A stretch of 64,000 nt of DNA from Ciona savignyi (lineage: Eukaryota > Chordata > Ascidiacea > Phlebobranchia > Cionidae): positions 847,725 to 911,724 of the forward strand of contig CH002840.1 of assembly GCA_000149265.1 (NCBI GenBank). Reading direction: 5' to 3'. The notes below the pieces were generated by a model, which was given only the letters and a program-made list of their open reading frames with translations, was not told the DNA's origin and searched no databases. The first letter of the stretch is position 1. Every line of letters begins with the position of its first letter. Of this stretch, positions 33,242-44,364 are shown piece by piece. Both the position numbers and the translations under genes were made by a program.

Positions 33242-36200
33242 ATGACATTTCTCTTGGTATCGATTTTGATCATTGCTGGGTGGCAAGAAGTCTCGGTTAC
33301 GGCTTGGAAAACTTCTTATCAAAAAGAAGATGGTAAGTGGTCATATTCAGTGGAAAGTTTACTTATTTTTCACCTAGTATTAAATAACAGCAAATAAAAC
33401 AAATCACATCACAGAAACAGGAAAATACGGCAAAACGAACAGTAGTTAAAACACGACATAAAAATGAAAAATATAAATAATAAACATATGGCGAACGCAA
33501 CCGCTAAATATAGGCAAAATTATAATAATTATGCATTCCCTTCGATTTCGAAGAAAACACATTTTAATTTTACCCTGCTTTTTTAAATTTTTTTTCTGCG
33601 TAACGCTGATGACAGGCATGTCCGGTCGCCAGGTCGTTGAGTAGAACGCGATGTCGAATAAGGTTCGAACTTTCAGGAATCTTAACTGACATGCCTATAT
33701 AGTTGCCTTGACCTTTAATTTAAAAATATAACTAGTATCGACACCAAACAGTTTTTATGTCAGTTTTTAAATGATCATATATAATATATTATTTAAGTAA
33801 AATAAAAACATAAAAAACGACAAAAAATATATCGAACACATTTGTTATGTTGGCAATATGTACTAGTAATAAATATAACAGCCTTGAAAACTTAGTATGA
33901 AATTGAATATAATATTTAAAAATAAAACACTCTAGTCAATGTTGTAATTGCAATATATATGGAAAAAAATTAACATAAGCACAGTCTTTATTTCGTAAAT
34001 TTGTAACTAACTAAGCGAAAACTTTGAATTGATGTTTCCATACATAGCAGAGCTAGCGTATTACAGACGAATTAGATTAATCCTAACTTCGTTTTTGCTT
34101 TAATTTATTCAAAGTATGTGATTCAATTCTGCATTGGCGCCATACGAATATTTGCTGTGGCTTTGAAAAATCAGGCCAGACGTAAACACTGTAATCTTGA
34201 TTGGTAATTTGCTTCGAGCAAAATTCCTTGCAAAGAGTATTAACGACTTAAAGGTTTTGAAGGACGCGTTTTAATCATCTTGTTCGCTACATTGATTTTT
34301 AATAGACGCTTCTTGCCTGTAAGAATGCGAATTTGTCATACCGGGAAACATTAGAATAACCACTTCGAATGTCCTATACACGCTGGTTATTACGCAATAC
34401 AGTCTCCGCCACCTGTGTAATTGGAAAATTAGAATAAAAACAACCAATGTTAATATCGAATGCAATACAAGCAAATGCTTATGTTTCGGACGCCGAGTTC
34501 GCGGTCTTTTGGTGAATGTGCCTGCATTTCAAGTTCCTGTGTTTTCCTTCGCGAGGTATACTTGCTTTTGATCCTGATCAGTTAACACAAGATGGCGCTA
34601 ACGAGTTTAACGAGTTTTTGAACGAAATTACCATAAAGACAACACGGTAGAGGGGCCGAATGCGTAACGCAAATCATACATATATACCTTTTCTATACTA
34701 AAAAGGTCTTTGGTTTGAAACCTAGCCCGGTAAAAAGTGGTCAGCCAATTTATATACAAAATTATTCTATAAAGGTCTTGAGCATGGCCTCATTGTAAAT
34801 TCGAAGATTAGACAGATACATTCAAATATCATTTGGATGGGATACTTATTTTATTTCAAATTTTTTATTTTTTTTACTCAGTATTGCAAATTTATTTAAC
34901 ATCTTCCTGTTTTAAAATAAAAAAAAATCACTATAAAGGTTACTAATAAGGACGATGGGAGAAAGAAAAAAACAAACTGTACCTTGCAGTTAATGAAAAA
35001 ACTGCACCTTGCAGAAATGAAACGTAATTATCCACAATGTTTCAAACTTGACAATTAATTTGATAAAAAAAAACAAAAAAACAGAAGAATGTTTTTTATT
35101 TTAGTGGGATATTAAGGGACGGACAATGCTTGTTCAACTTTCAATCAAACAAATTAATAATATATTTTGCCTCCAAAAATGTAAAAATATGTGAGGGTAC
35201 ATCTCATTCAAGATATATTGACAAGAAGCCGCGAAACAAAGCGGAAGGTAAAGTTAAAATTCCATTACGCGACTTAGGAAGTAATAATTATTTACGTCGG
35301 CCAACGCATATAATAAGACATCTCGTTGACGTATAATTTCACGCGGCTTCGGCTTCCAATAAACGTTTGAAGCGGATTTGAGTACGAATACGAGTGAGTA
35401 GAAGAGTGCCCTCAAGGTATATACATACCTACCCGGCCAGTTCAATGTTTTCGCTTTATTCGGTTGGTAAGTTATAAATTATATTGCTCTCGTGAATCTT
35501 GGGACAAATCTTTGCAATTATCAACTCACTATTTACGTTGGAACAATCAGCGTGGGTTATTAAAGATTTGTTGATGATCTCGTGGACATTATCAAGGACA
35601 AACATTGGAAATGATACGCAACATTCGTGCTACTCCCAAACAAGGTAAAGCGTTAAACGAACTCTTTGTTGTTGGTACAGGGCAAATTGCCCATAAACTC
35701 GTTTATAATTTCGCCGGTAAATGGACTGAGGGCAGTTCAACAGCGACAGTCGAATCGTGTCCTGCAAACGAGTACTTAATGTAAAACTAATCTTAGTCCA
35801 AGGGTTGTGTGTTGGGTTTAGTTATTGACCGCAGTTTAGTGCAGGTATTTTCACAAAGTTTGGAATTGCAAGTTGACAAAAATGTATGCTCGTAGTCCAA
35901 GGGTTATATATTGCATTTAGTTATTCAGCACCGCGTTTTGCTGCAGATATTTTCACAAAGTTTAGAATTGTATATTGACAAGAACTTTTTCTTGAAATGT
36001 CAAGAAATCAGCCTGCTGCTGAAAATGCATACCAAGCACAAGGTATGGTTGATTAGAATGGGAATGATTGTGATATTAACAGTACATTCAACCAGGTTAA
36101 CGTAGGTATATGCCCAAAAGTTGCTTCAGACCAGATTTAACCTCAATCAGTAAAGTTAATCATTGCTAAATTGCCGTTAAAGGTAAAACTCAAATTTAAT

Positions 36201-39200
36201 AGATTTTTCACACACACACACATATATATATACATAAATTTGTTCAAGTTTAGTGTATTATTTAAAACCGTTAAAAGATATATAAAAGTTGTGTTCACAA
36301 GTCACACCAAAACCACAAATCTAGGCCTTTAACACATATCCTATATTGTTGCATATACAGAAAGGTCAAGTTTAAACTTAATATGAGCGCCTTAATATTT
36401 AACCTTGGTAAAGTTTACTGTTGTAAGGATTATCAGATCGCTTTAAATGTCAAAGGTGTTGTATCGGGTAACTTATTTACCACAATAAAAAAGTTTAGCT
36501 CAGTTTTAAAGCGTATCTAGATTATAATTACATTATATTATACCAGTACTTTTAATTTTAGGAGCCTATATTTGCTTTTTCCCGTTTATTATAATGATGA
36601 AATATGTGTTATTCAAAATCTGAAAAACGATAACTGTTTTTAAGCAATACAGCATCTCTTTATATATACGTACATATCTGTTTGCAATGTCAATTGGTTC
36701 GTTTGGATATGCATTTTGGATGTGCAATTTGTATAATATATTATAAGTTTTCCCCACAACAACGGATTAAAATGTACACGTTTTTGCCAACACAACCAGC
36801 AGTTTACGTCATTAACCGTTTTTACACCGGAGGCAATATAACAGTTCTACACTGACCTCAATTAAAGTAGAAAATCATGAAGCTTGAATAGCTGAACCAC
36901 GTATTCTGATATGTCTTGTTACCTAGATAATTTATCGACATGATTTGATTTTAAATCAAGTCAATATAATTGTAATTACATATAATTCTATTGACCACGT
37001 CATAATTTTGCTAAATAATTAACTTTAAGGTTGTGATTTCTTACGATTAAAACACAATCAAGTTTTAAGTTAACACAAAATACCAAAACAATTACGTCAC
37101 AAATCACAATTTCTACAAGGTTCGGCAGCCCCTGGAACGCGTGTCATATGCTGTGATCGTTATTTAAGAAAATATATAGCAAGGTGAAGTGGTCGAATGG
37201 TTAACCCGACCAATACGTGTATAACTAGAAACCGAGAACAAACTTTACGGTTGTCATATTTTTCGAAGCTGTTAAAGTGTCAGAAAAGTAAAAGATGATC
37301 AACCAATGTGAAACACCTGGTAAAATTCATCATCGGGCGCTTGTAAAATTGAGGACAACGCTTGTCTAATTACCCCTGCAATACGGCAACGGGCACGTGT
37401 TAACTGACAATTAGCCTGTATGTTATGTATAGCCTATGGGCAATATGCAAAATAAAACAGCAACTAACGGTGATGTAGAGGGAAAAATATATGTTTCTAT
37501 AACTTTACATAAGAGTATTAGCAACATACACGATACTATATAACAATGCTGGAAATCCTAGTTTTTTAATGAATAAACATTTTCAAAATGTCGGCTTAAA
37601 AATCCCACGTTTTTTGCAGATCAGAACATCTTGACCATCTTCCTTCCGATCTTGGCGGTTGCTCTCGTGCTCTGTGCAGGAGGATGCTGCTACATGGAGA
37701 AAAAGAGGAAGAAGCGACTTCGACTTAAAGCGGGTTAGGAAGATCTCATGTATTTTTACAGGATTGAGTTTCAATGTTGGGTTTATCACTAAAACCGTTT
37801 TAAATGGCATGCTTAACATACGCTTATTTTTTTATTTGTTACCGGGCTAAGTTTCAAAGTTATTTTCTGTTCGTAACTAAGACAGTTTGTGATATATAGA
37901 TATCTGTATTTTAATAGGTCGCATTATCCGCATTCGACCATTTAACCGATCAAGATAATCATGTTTTATCCTCGTAAAAAATGCAAGGAGTGTTCTATAC
38001 ACCGGCAATCGTCGGATTACTTCGCGCTCATCAATTTTGGTAGAACACATTAATCCGCTGGGTTCAGGCGATTCCTGCTTTGCTCTAGGAAACAACCAAC
38101 TAACTATAGCTACCAGTTTCGATCAAACAACCATTCGAACTATGTGGGACTGACCCACCAAGCTATATGTTGTACAAAATCGGTCATATCATTATAGTTT
38201 TTGTATTTTTCTCGTTGAAACCAATTCGATGTTAAATTGGGTTTCCACACATAGCTGGCGTGATAGAAGATGACGTCAGCGACACTGAGTCAGTTATGAC
38301 GACCACCAGCTCCCGATACCGACCTTATCTCCTCCCATCCCAAACCACTGGTAATTATGAGTCTATATATATACATATAACGATGGGAATTTGTAAAACA
38401 CTTAGGTGTATAATGTATACTATGTATAACCTATATATGTATAACGGCTATGTATGACCTGTGTATAAAGATAGAATATTAGCCTACACTATGTATGAGA
38501 CAAATCAGATTATTAAACAAGTAATTAAGGTTTGTTCAAGTTTTATTTTGCCAGAATTGGGATTATAATTTGAGTTCGTATGACTTACAGTATGTATAAT
38601 AACTATTTATATATACAAAAAAACTGTATATAACTCCAAGAATATATATATGTAAACAGTTGGTGACACTATACCGCTCTCGGTTGGATCTCTTCATAAT
38701 ATCATGAGCAAGCAATTTACCGGAAGTGTGACTTGTTCTACAGTTTATCTCCGTTTTTTTCGGATTTTTCATTACATTTTCGTTTTCTGGGTTTAAATAA
38801 TTTCGATCTCATTTTGTGTAATTTTAGGTCGCTCAAGTTCTATTGGCCGCGCCAGTTCAATTGGTCGTGCTAGCTCTGTTGCGTCACTGTACGATCGAAC
38901 ATCGTCATACGGGGAACCCCCGCCTTACAGGTATGCTGCCTTGTCACACGACAAATTGCTGTGTCGGTGTTTAGATTAAAACCTTATATCTCTGCGAGTG
39001 CAAAAGGTCAGATCTTTATTCACGAATGCCGTTGTGAACTATTAGCGTGATATCACACTTACTCTTCCCTAGATATAGTTGTAAACAATATATGTGTACG
39101 ATTAATCAGAAACGACCCAAAAACTTGCTTTAGTTGTTCAAAAAAATACAATTTCACAAGCAAAATGTTAAAATCAGTGCAGCACAAATAACTAAAAAGC

Positions 39201-41136
39201 ATTAGTATACTGTGGACGAAACTTTACTGAGACCGAGTGTAACGTGCTCGTGCTTAATTATTTGTTAGTTTTATTGCGCCAGGAAATTACACCCTTCACA
39301 GGCTAAGCCTGGATCAGCCAGTAATAGCTGTTTGCATGGGTTATGTCAGGGTTTTCGCCAACGTGACATTGACATTGAAAAGATACTTAGAAAGGCGAGG
39401 ATATTTTTTACCATGAATTAACACACGGACAATCGTCAGATTACCTCGCGGCCACCGTCCGGTTAACGGAGCTATTTGAAGGTTCCTTCAATTGAGCATA
39501 TACCCCATCAATCCACTGGGTTTAGGCAATGTCTGCTAAGTGCCTTTCCCAACGACAAAACCGACTAGCGAGCGACCAATTTTGAAGCTACTCTTCGGCT
39601 GAAAGGCGAAGCACTAACCCACCAAGCTCCCCAATTAAAAACCTTATGGATTGAAAATTAATCCCAAAAACGTTTCACTCAGCCTAAGTATATATAGGGC
39701 TTTAGAATGCAAAGTCCTTATCTGTCAACTTTTAATTATTTGGAAAATTGGTTGTTATAAAACATAAATTAAACAAACTAAAGAAAGTTATCTGTAACCC
39801 CAGGGTATAGTATGTTGATGACGATGTTATTTTAACATTTTAGCGGGCCAGGCTCCAGGCGATCTTCAATCGTAAGCAGCCTCCAAGCGGAGACGCGTAA
39901 AGGAAATGCATCCGGTAGTCGGCGCAGTAACATGACAAGATCAAAATCAATGTTGGACGTTCGACAACAGCACAATTATGATTACGAACCAAATCCCTCA
40001 TCAGGGAAAATAAGAAGATCCCGTTCAGCAGCTAGTCTAGTTGATTACCGTCCTCAATACGATTACGTTGAAGAAGCGCACCGGAGGGTGCCATCCCCCA
40101 CCACGTCAGAATGGTCGATTCGGACTGCCCCACAAATATCATCCCAAGAAGCAGATTATATGGCCGGAGGCAGCGTCCGTTCAGCCGCCTCCCTTCCTGC
40201 TCCTAGGCAGCGTAGCAACATGAAAAGATCAGCATCCCAACCGGACCTTTTGCGAGCAAGTTACACGGCAAAAACTTATCCCCAAGGGATTTTGAAACGA
40301 AACTCTCCAAGTGACGATGGAAGACTGGCGATACCCAGTAGAGGGACTATGTCGTCTGACTCGGGAATAAGGGACGTCTACGGTGATATGGAAATTCCTA
40401 AAAGAGGCTCCCCTTCCATGGTAAGACTTAATCTATTACGGTTGGGATCCTGCTCATTTTATTCACGTGAAAGGAAACCCAAATGGTCGTTATCACACGG
40501 ACAACCGTCAGATTACTTATCACCTACCGTTGGGTTACATTATATATGTTAAGTTCCCGTTTTACTACAACTAGGTTATCCGTTATATCCAAAATAGTAT
40601 GCGCCAATTTTGTTTAAAGACATAATCGAGCTAGCGACCATGCAGTTTCGATCCTCTACTTCTTCCGGGTGAAGGCGTCTGACTAATCTACCACAAGCTA
40701 TTTGCTCGGACATAATATGGCATATATATCTACCATTGTCCTACCATTCCTCACTATTTTAAAAAATAATATAGTTTAAAAAATTTTTGTACAGTACGAA
40801 GATAACTTGAGGCCATCAACGCGCCCGCAATCTGTCTATGGATCAACGAGCGGCCGATACGACCCGTATTACCAGCGGGACTCTTCTGCCGCTGATTACC
40901 CCTATTCGAGACGAAGCCCACCCAGTTATAATGACCCGGTATACAGCGTGACCGGCAGCGTCCCATACACACAGCATTACTCTGAAAGAGACTGGGGTAG
41001 CGGGGCGTACAATGCTAGCAGTTACGACCCGTACAGCTATGGCGGAAACTATTGGGAAATTCAAGGCTCCAGAGCCCGTGCACCGCAACAGCACCCGACG
41101 CAAAATAATTATGCTTATGGGGGCATGATTTATTAA
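33242..41136 (+). CDS. Single-pass membrane protein, minimal ectodomain, two PPxY motifs
   Basis: Six exons: 33242-33332, 37620-37733, 38255-38350, 38828-38930, 39844-40420, 40795-41136. All junctions keep phase; 1323 nt, 440 aa. A signal peptide (MTFLLVSILIIAGW) is followed by only about 15-18 residues, then a TM helix (about 35-53, ILTIFLPILAVALVLCAGG), CC and a basic stop-transfer run (KKRKKRLRLK). The tail is Ser/Arg/Tyr-rich: repeated IGRASS/VASLYD, RSKSMLDV, RSRSAASLVD and KRSASQPDLL (basophilic-kinase or 14-3-3-like). PPxY motifs: PPPY 131-134 and PPSY 369-372. It ends in a Tyr-rich stretch (...YAYGGMIY). The 4.3-kb intron 1 could hide an ectodomain exon of phase 1-1, but I saw none. 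Layout recalls angulin/ILDR or Shisa-type proteins; no family assigned. Exon 1 is the least certain. Confidence 0.75.
35794..35985. repeat. 99-bp tandem duplication in intron 1
   Basis: TAGTCCAAGGGTT recurs at 35794 and 35893 (period 99). Both units contain ATTTTCACAAAGTTT and ATTGACAA-like words. The units are diverged, so the duplication is not recent. Confidence 0.7.
37975..38165 (-). repeat. SINE, minus orientation
   Basis: CGGCAATCGTCGGATTACTTCGCGCTC, TTAATCCGCTGGGTTCAGGC and a tRNA-like end CCCACCAAGCTAT. Lies in an intron of the 440-aa membrane-protein gene. Confidence 0.65.
39420..39635 (-). repeat. SINE, minus orientation, near full length
   Basis: ACACGGACAATCGTCAGATTACC, CAATCCACTGGGTTTAGGC, ACCGACTAGCGAGCGACC and the head complement ACTAACCCACCAAGCTCC. 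Lies in the intron before the largest exon of the membrane-protein gene. Confidence 0.7.
40485..40710 (-). repeat. SINE, minus orientation, degenerate
   Basis: CACACGGACAACCGTCAGATTAC, CACCTACCGTTGGGTTAC and ...CTAATCTACCACAAGCTATT. It starts about 65 bases past the exon donor at 40420, in the last intron of the membrane-protein gene. Confidence 0.6.
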
Positions 41137-41874
41137 CGTGTCTACATGGCTCAAAATTTTGATTAATTAGAGTTTTCTCGTCGGATAGATGGAAAGATAA
41201 TTGGAAAAAATGTGGAGACTTCTTGTAGAAAACGAACAGTCGTGTGACCGAATGGTTACCGCGGCCGATTTATATACCGATATCTTTTAAAAACAGTCTT
41301 AGTGACGAGTTTATTGGGTCGCTCCTTATTCCGATAAAAAACTTCACGTAGAAAACTATTCCGAAGCAGCTTGTATATAAAACTAAAGCATCTTCATTTA
41401 AGTTAATTCTAATGCTTGCATAAAATACACGCTATGTACACAGCACATGGTATATATCGGAGGTGGGGAGGATAGATAACCTTATTAAGCTATGGGAGAA
41501 CATTTGACCACACCACACAAGCTTATATCTGGATGGCCAAAAAAACGACATTACATGAAGAATTACTAAAAATAGGAATGTATATATTTGGGATTTTAAG
41601 CAAAAATTATGAATGTGTCTCGGTAGTGTAATTAATAATTATTTTGTTTAAACAAATTTTAAAATGTCCTTGAATTTAAAAGTGTACGTTGTATTATATA
41701 AAGTTAGTGGATTGCTACTCTTGTACAAACTAAAACGTGACCTGTATGTTGTAGGTTATTACCTATCCTCAATCAAATTGCAAATCCTATTGTTTCGATT
41801 TCTATTAAATAACTTCTGTGATCGCAATTTAACAACGCCTTTACAGTGTATGTGTTTATATTCGTGCAACTACG

Positions 41875-41880
41875 AATAAA
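41875..41880 (+). terminator. Poly(A) signal, membrane-protein gene
   Basis: AATAAA 739 bases past the TAA stop at 41134-41136. The intervening 3' UTR holds a piece of the second tRNA-like repeat (41238-41345) and no coding exon. Confidence 0.5.
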
Positions 41881-41964
41881 GTTTCACCCCTTCTCTCTTC
41901 GAGCTGTCTTCTGTGAATGCATGGGTTAGGATACCCATACTTTGATTAATTCGCTAGTAAATAA

Positions 41965-42200
41965 AGATCACACGGTGACCGTACCTCGCGCCCAGCGTCG
42001 GGTTATTGAGGTTTTGCAGTGGGTTGTATACGACAGAGTCGTTTCTTCAGTATTAGTAATACCCATTAATCCACTGGGTCCAGGGTATATCTGCTTAATG
42101 CTTTTCCCAAATACACAACTCACTAGCTCGCGATAAGTTTTGATCCTTTAACTATTCGGCTTAAAGGCAAAACACAATCCTACCAACCTACCAATTAAGA
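41965..42200 (-). repeat. SINE, minus orientation
   Basis: CACACGGTGACCGTACCTCG, CAGCGTCGGGTTATTGAGG, ATTAATCCACTGGGTCCAGGG and head complement CCTACCAACCTACC. It separates the two convergent genes on either side. Confidence 0.65.
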
Positions 42201-42290
42201 CAACGACCACTGAACGGAGGGTTTCGATTCTGCCACCTACTTATATATAATCCGTTTTACTAATAATATAAAAACAGAAAGACCACTTAC

Positions 42291-42613
42291 CGTTATCCTG
42301 TCGCTTTTAACGTATTCCATTGGCATTTTCCAGTCACACTTTGTTATAATAAACACGACTGCACCGGCGTAAATCAGAGTGTAAAGTATTAGAAAGGACT
42401 GTAATAGCTGCAAAGCGAGTGCGGGCTTGTCGCCGACATTTGCTTCTAAAACTTTCATGAACATTTCTTGCATCATCTATGTGGAATAAGGAAAGTATTA
42501 TTCATATCTACGTTACTACGACATTCGAAGATTACCTTGGTTTTATCTGCCACTGAAAGTGTTGTGTTTGCCAATGTAGTGGCGGCGCTATAATCTGCTG
42601 AAGAAGTTTCCAT
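42291..42613 (-). CDS. Short single-pass membrane protein, two exons seen, 3' end missing
   Basis: Exon 1 at 42536-42613 starts METSSADYSAATTLANTTLS and carries a possible N-glycosylation site (NTT). Exon 2 at 42291-42476 joins in phase 0 (62 codons). It contains a hydrophobic helix (LLQSFLILYTLIYAGAVVFI), then TKCDWKMPMEYVKSDRIT, and ends at a good donor (GTAAGT). The following exon, on the minus strand below 42290, was not found; reading through the donor adds 17 codons to a stop. Size, N-terminal glycosylation site, one TM and a YVKSD-like juxtamembrane loosely recall KCNE potassium-channel subunits, but this is weak. It converges with the 440-aa membrane-protein gene. Confidence 0.5.
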
Positions 42614-44364
42614 TTTGGTATTTGTGTCCACTTTTGAGTACTGGGTACCCAGTAAAGCATGGCTTAAGTAGAAAATTAGTATTTTTTAACGATTGTTAAC
42701 GCATAAGACAATAGTATGACGACATAATGAATACGGTTATACATTTACTGAGGGGGAAACTATTCACTCAAACTATGAAACCTAAACCCTGCCCAAAGAA
42801 TAATATTAACCCAAGAACTAGTCCTATAACTCTAACCTCCAGTCCTAACACTAACTCTAACGCCTTTACTTTAATTTTAGTTCGCAGTTTTCCTCCTACT
42901 CTACTTAACTCTAGCCCCCTAAGACGCCCCAGGATGCGCTAGCTTTTGCGGACATCGTGCGGTAGAAATATAAAAAAAAACATACAGAGCAGACAGTGGC
43001 CCTTCGATTGCTTTTTAGTTGACCAAATTCAACGAATATTTATATATTAAATATTTTAAGGATTGGGAATTAAGGTTTTAGGGGGCGTTAAAATAATTAT
43101 TCTCCCCATCTCTCCAATGCAAACTGACCTCACAAAAACGGCTGTCACTCAAAATCCTGACATAGGAAGTCTTAGATTTTTTCACAATTTAAAATTGAAG
43201 TTTGGATCTGCAACCTAAACTCAAAACCCTCCAAAATTTTACATAAAAATTTTGAGTTCATGGCGCACAGTCTAGACACGTTGCTTTTTAACCAAACAAA
43301 CATTGGGGAACCACCACCCTTGTTACTCAGCAAAATACTCGTTTAAAAACAATGACTAAGAGAGGTTAACGTTCGTCACATCCTTCCACGTATAGAAGTC
43401 TTAATTGGTTATACGCCATCTAAATATAGTTATTATACTATTAATGGGAATGTGTTACCTTCGGATTTCTGATAGGAACACATATTGATTTAACTCCGTT
43501 TTTTTTGTTCTTTTTTCTTTTTTTGCGTCGCTCGTGACAGGTATGTCATTTCGCTGATTATTGGCATAGAGGGGTTATCCAATCAGGTTACAACTTACAG
43601 GAATGGTAGACAGTCTCCAGTAGTAAATGGCTTTTTTCATCTTCCACATTTAATGTTGCCAGCTGTAGCCAAATTACGTGATACATCAACAAAAATTACC
43701 CTAACCCTAAAAATATGTTTAACTATATCACTGATTATTTAATGGAGTTAACCATTTGATCAGACATATGGTAAGACCCTTGGTGTTCACAAAATGGTGT
43801 ATACCATTGTCATTTGTTTTTCTCCTATTCATTGCTTGTTAGTGTTATGTTTTTGGCTTTTGTAACTTCTCAACAGTTTGTATGACATCCTGTTTTGTAA
43901 CCTTTGTTTTGTTCTTCTCTATCTATTTTTTAGATTATCTGTCTTGTGTTTTCTGTGAGTGGCTTTCCTTCTTACTATTCGTGGGTGAAGATATCCTTTT
44001 TCGAAATTAGTTTCTATATATATTCTAACCTTAATAATTTTAAATCTGAAATTTCAAACTAGTCTGAAAAAACTTTAAGAGCAAGCAAAAACTTTTTTCA
44101 TATTAATTAGAAAAATAAAATCGTGTATGTTTGATTAAATAATTGTAGTTTTTAATTATTCCTCTATATTTGATATTTAAATCCTTTTATTAAAATGTGT
44201 TTTAATGACTGTTTTTTTTTGCCATCTTGCTCAGAATGTTATGATTTGTTTCACTTGCTTTTATGTGATACCAGTACTAGAGCAAAGAATACACTAGAAC
44301 TAAAAATGCTTCCTTCTACACATTTCTAGTTCATTTCACCTAAACCATATTAATCCAAGTTAAA
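42614..44364. other. Intergenic; no gene seen
   Basis: Includes degenerate CTAACCCTAA-like stretches (42780-42910) and T-rich sequence at 43490-43530 beside GCGTCGCTCGTGACAGG, a word pattern also seen near 33590. No exon, RNA gene or transposon end recognised. The last few hundred bases must hold the CYP20A1 promoter. Confidence 0.4.

Noticed and set aside
34463-34552. Cys-containing open stretch after AATACAAG (ECACISSSC)
   Set aside because: It would be a phase 0-0 exon, but intron 1 of the membrane-protein gene needs phase 1-1.
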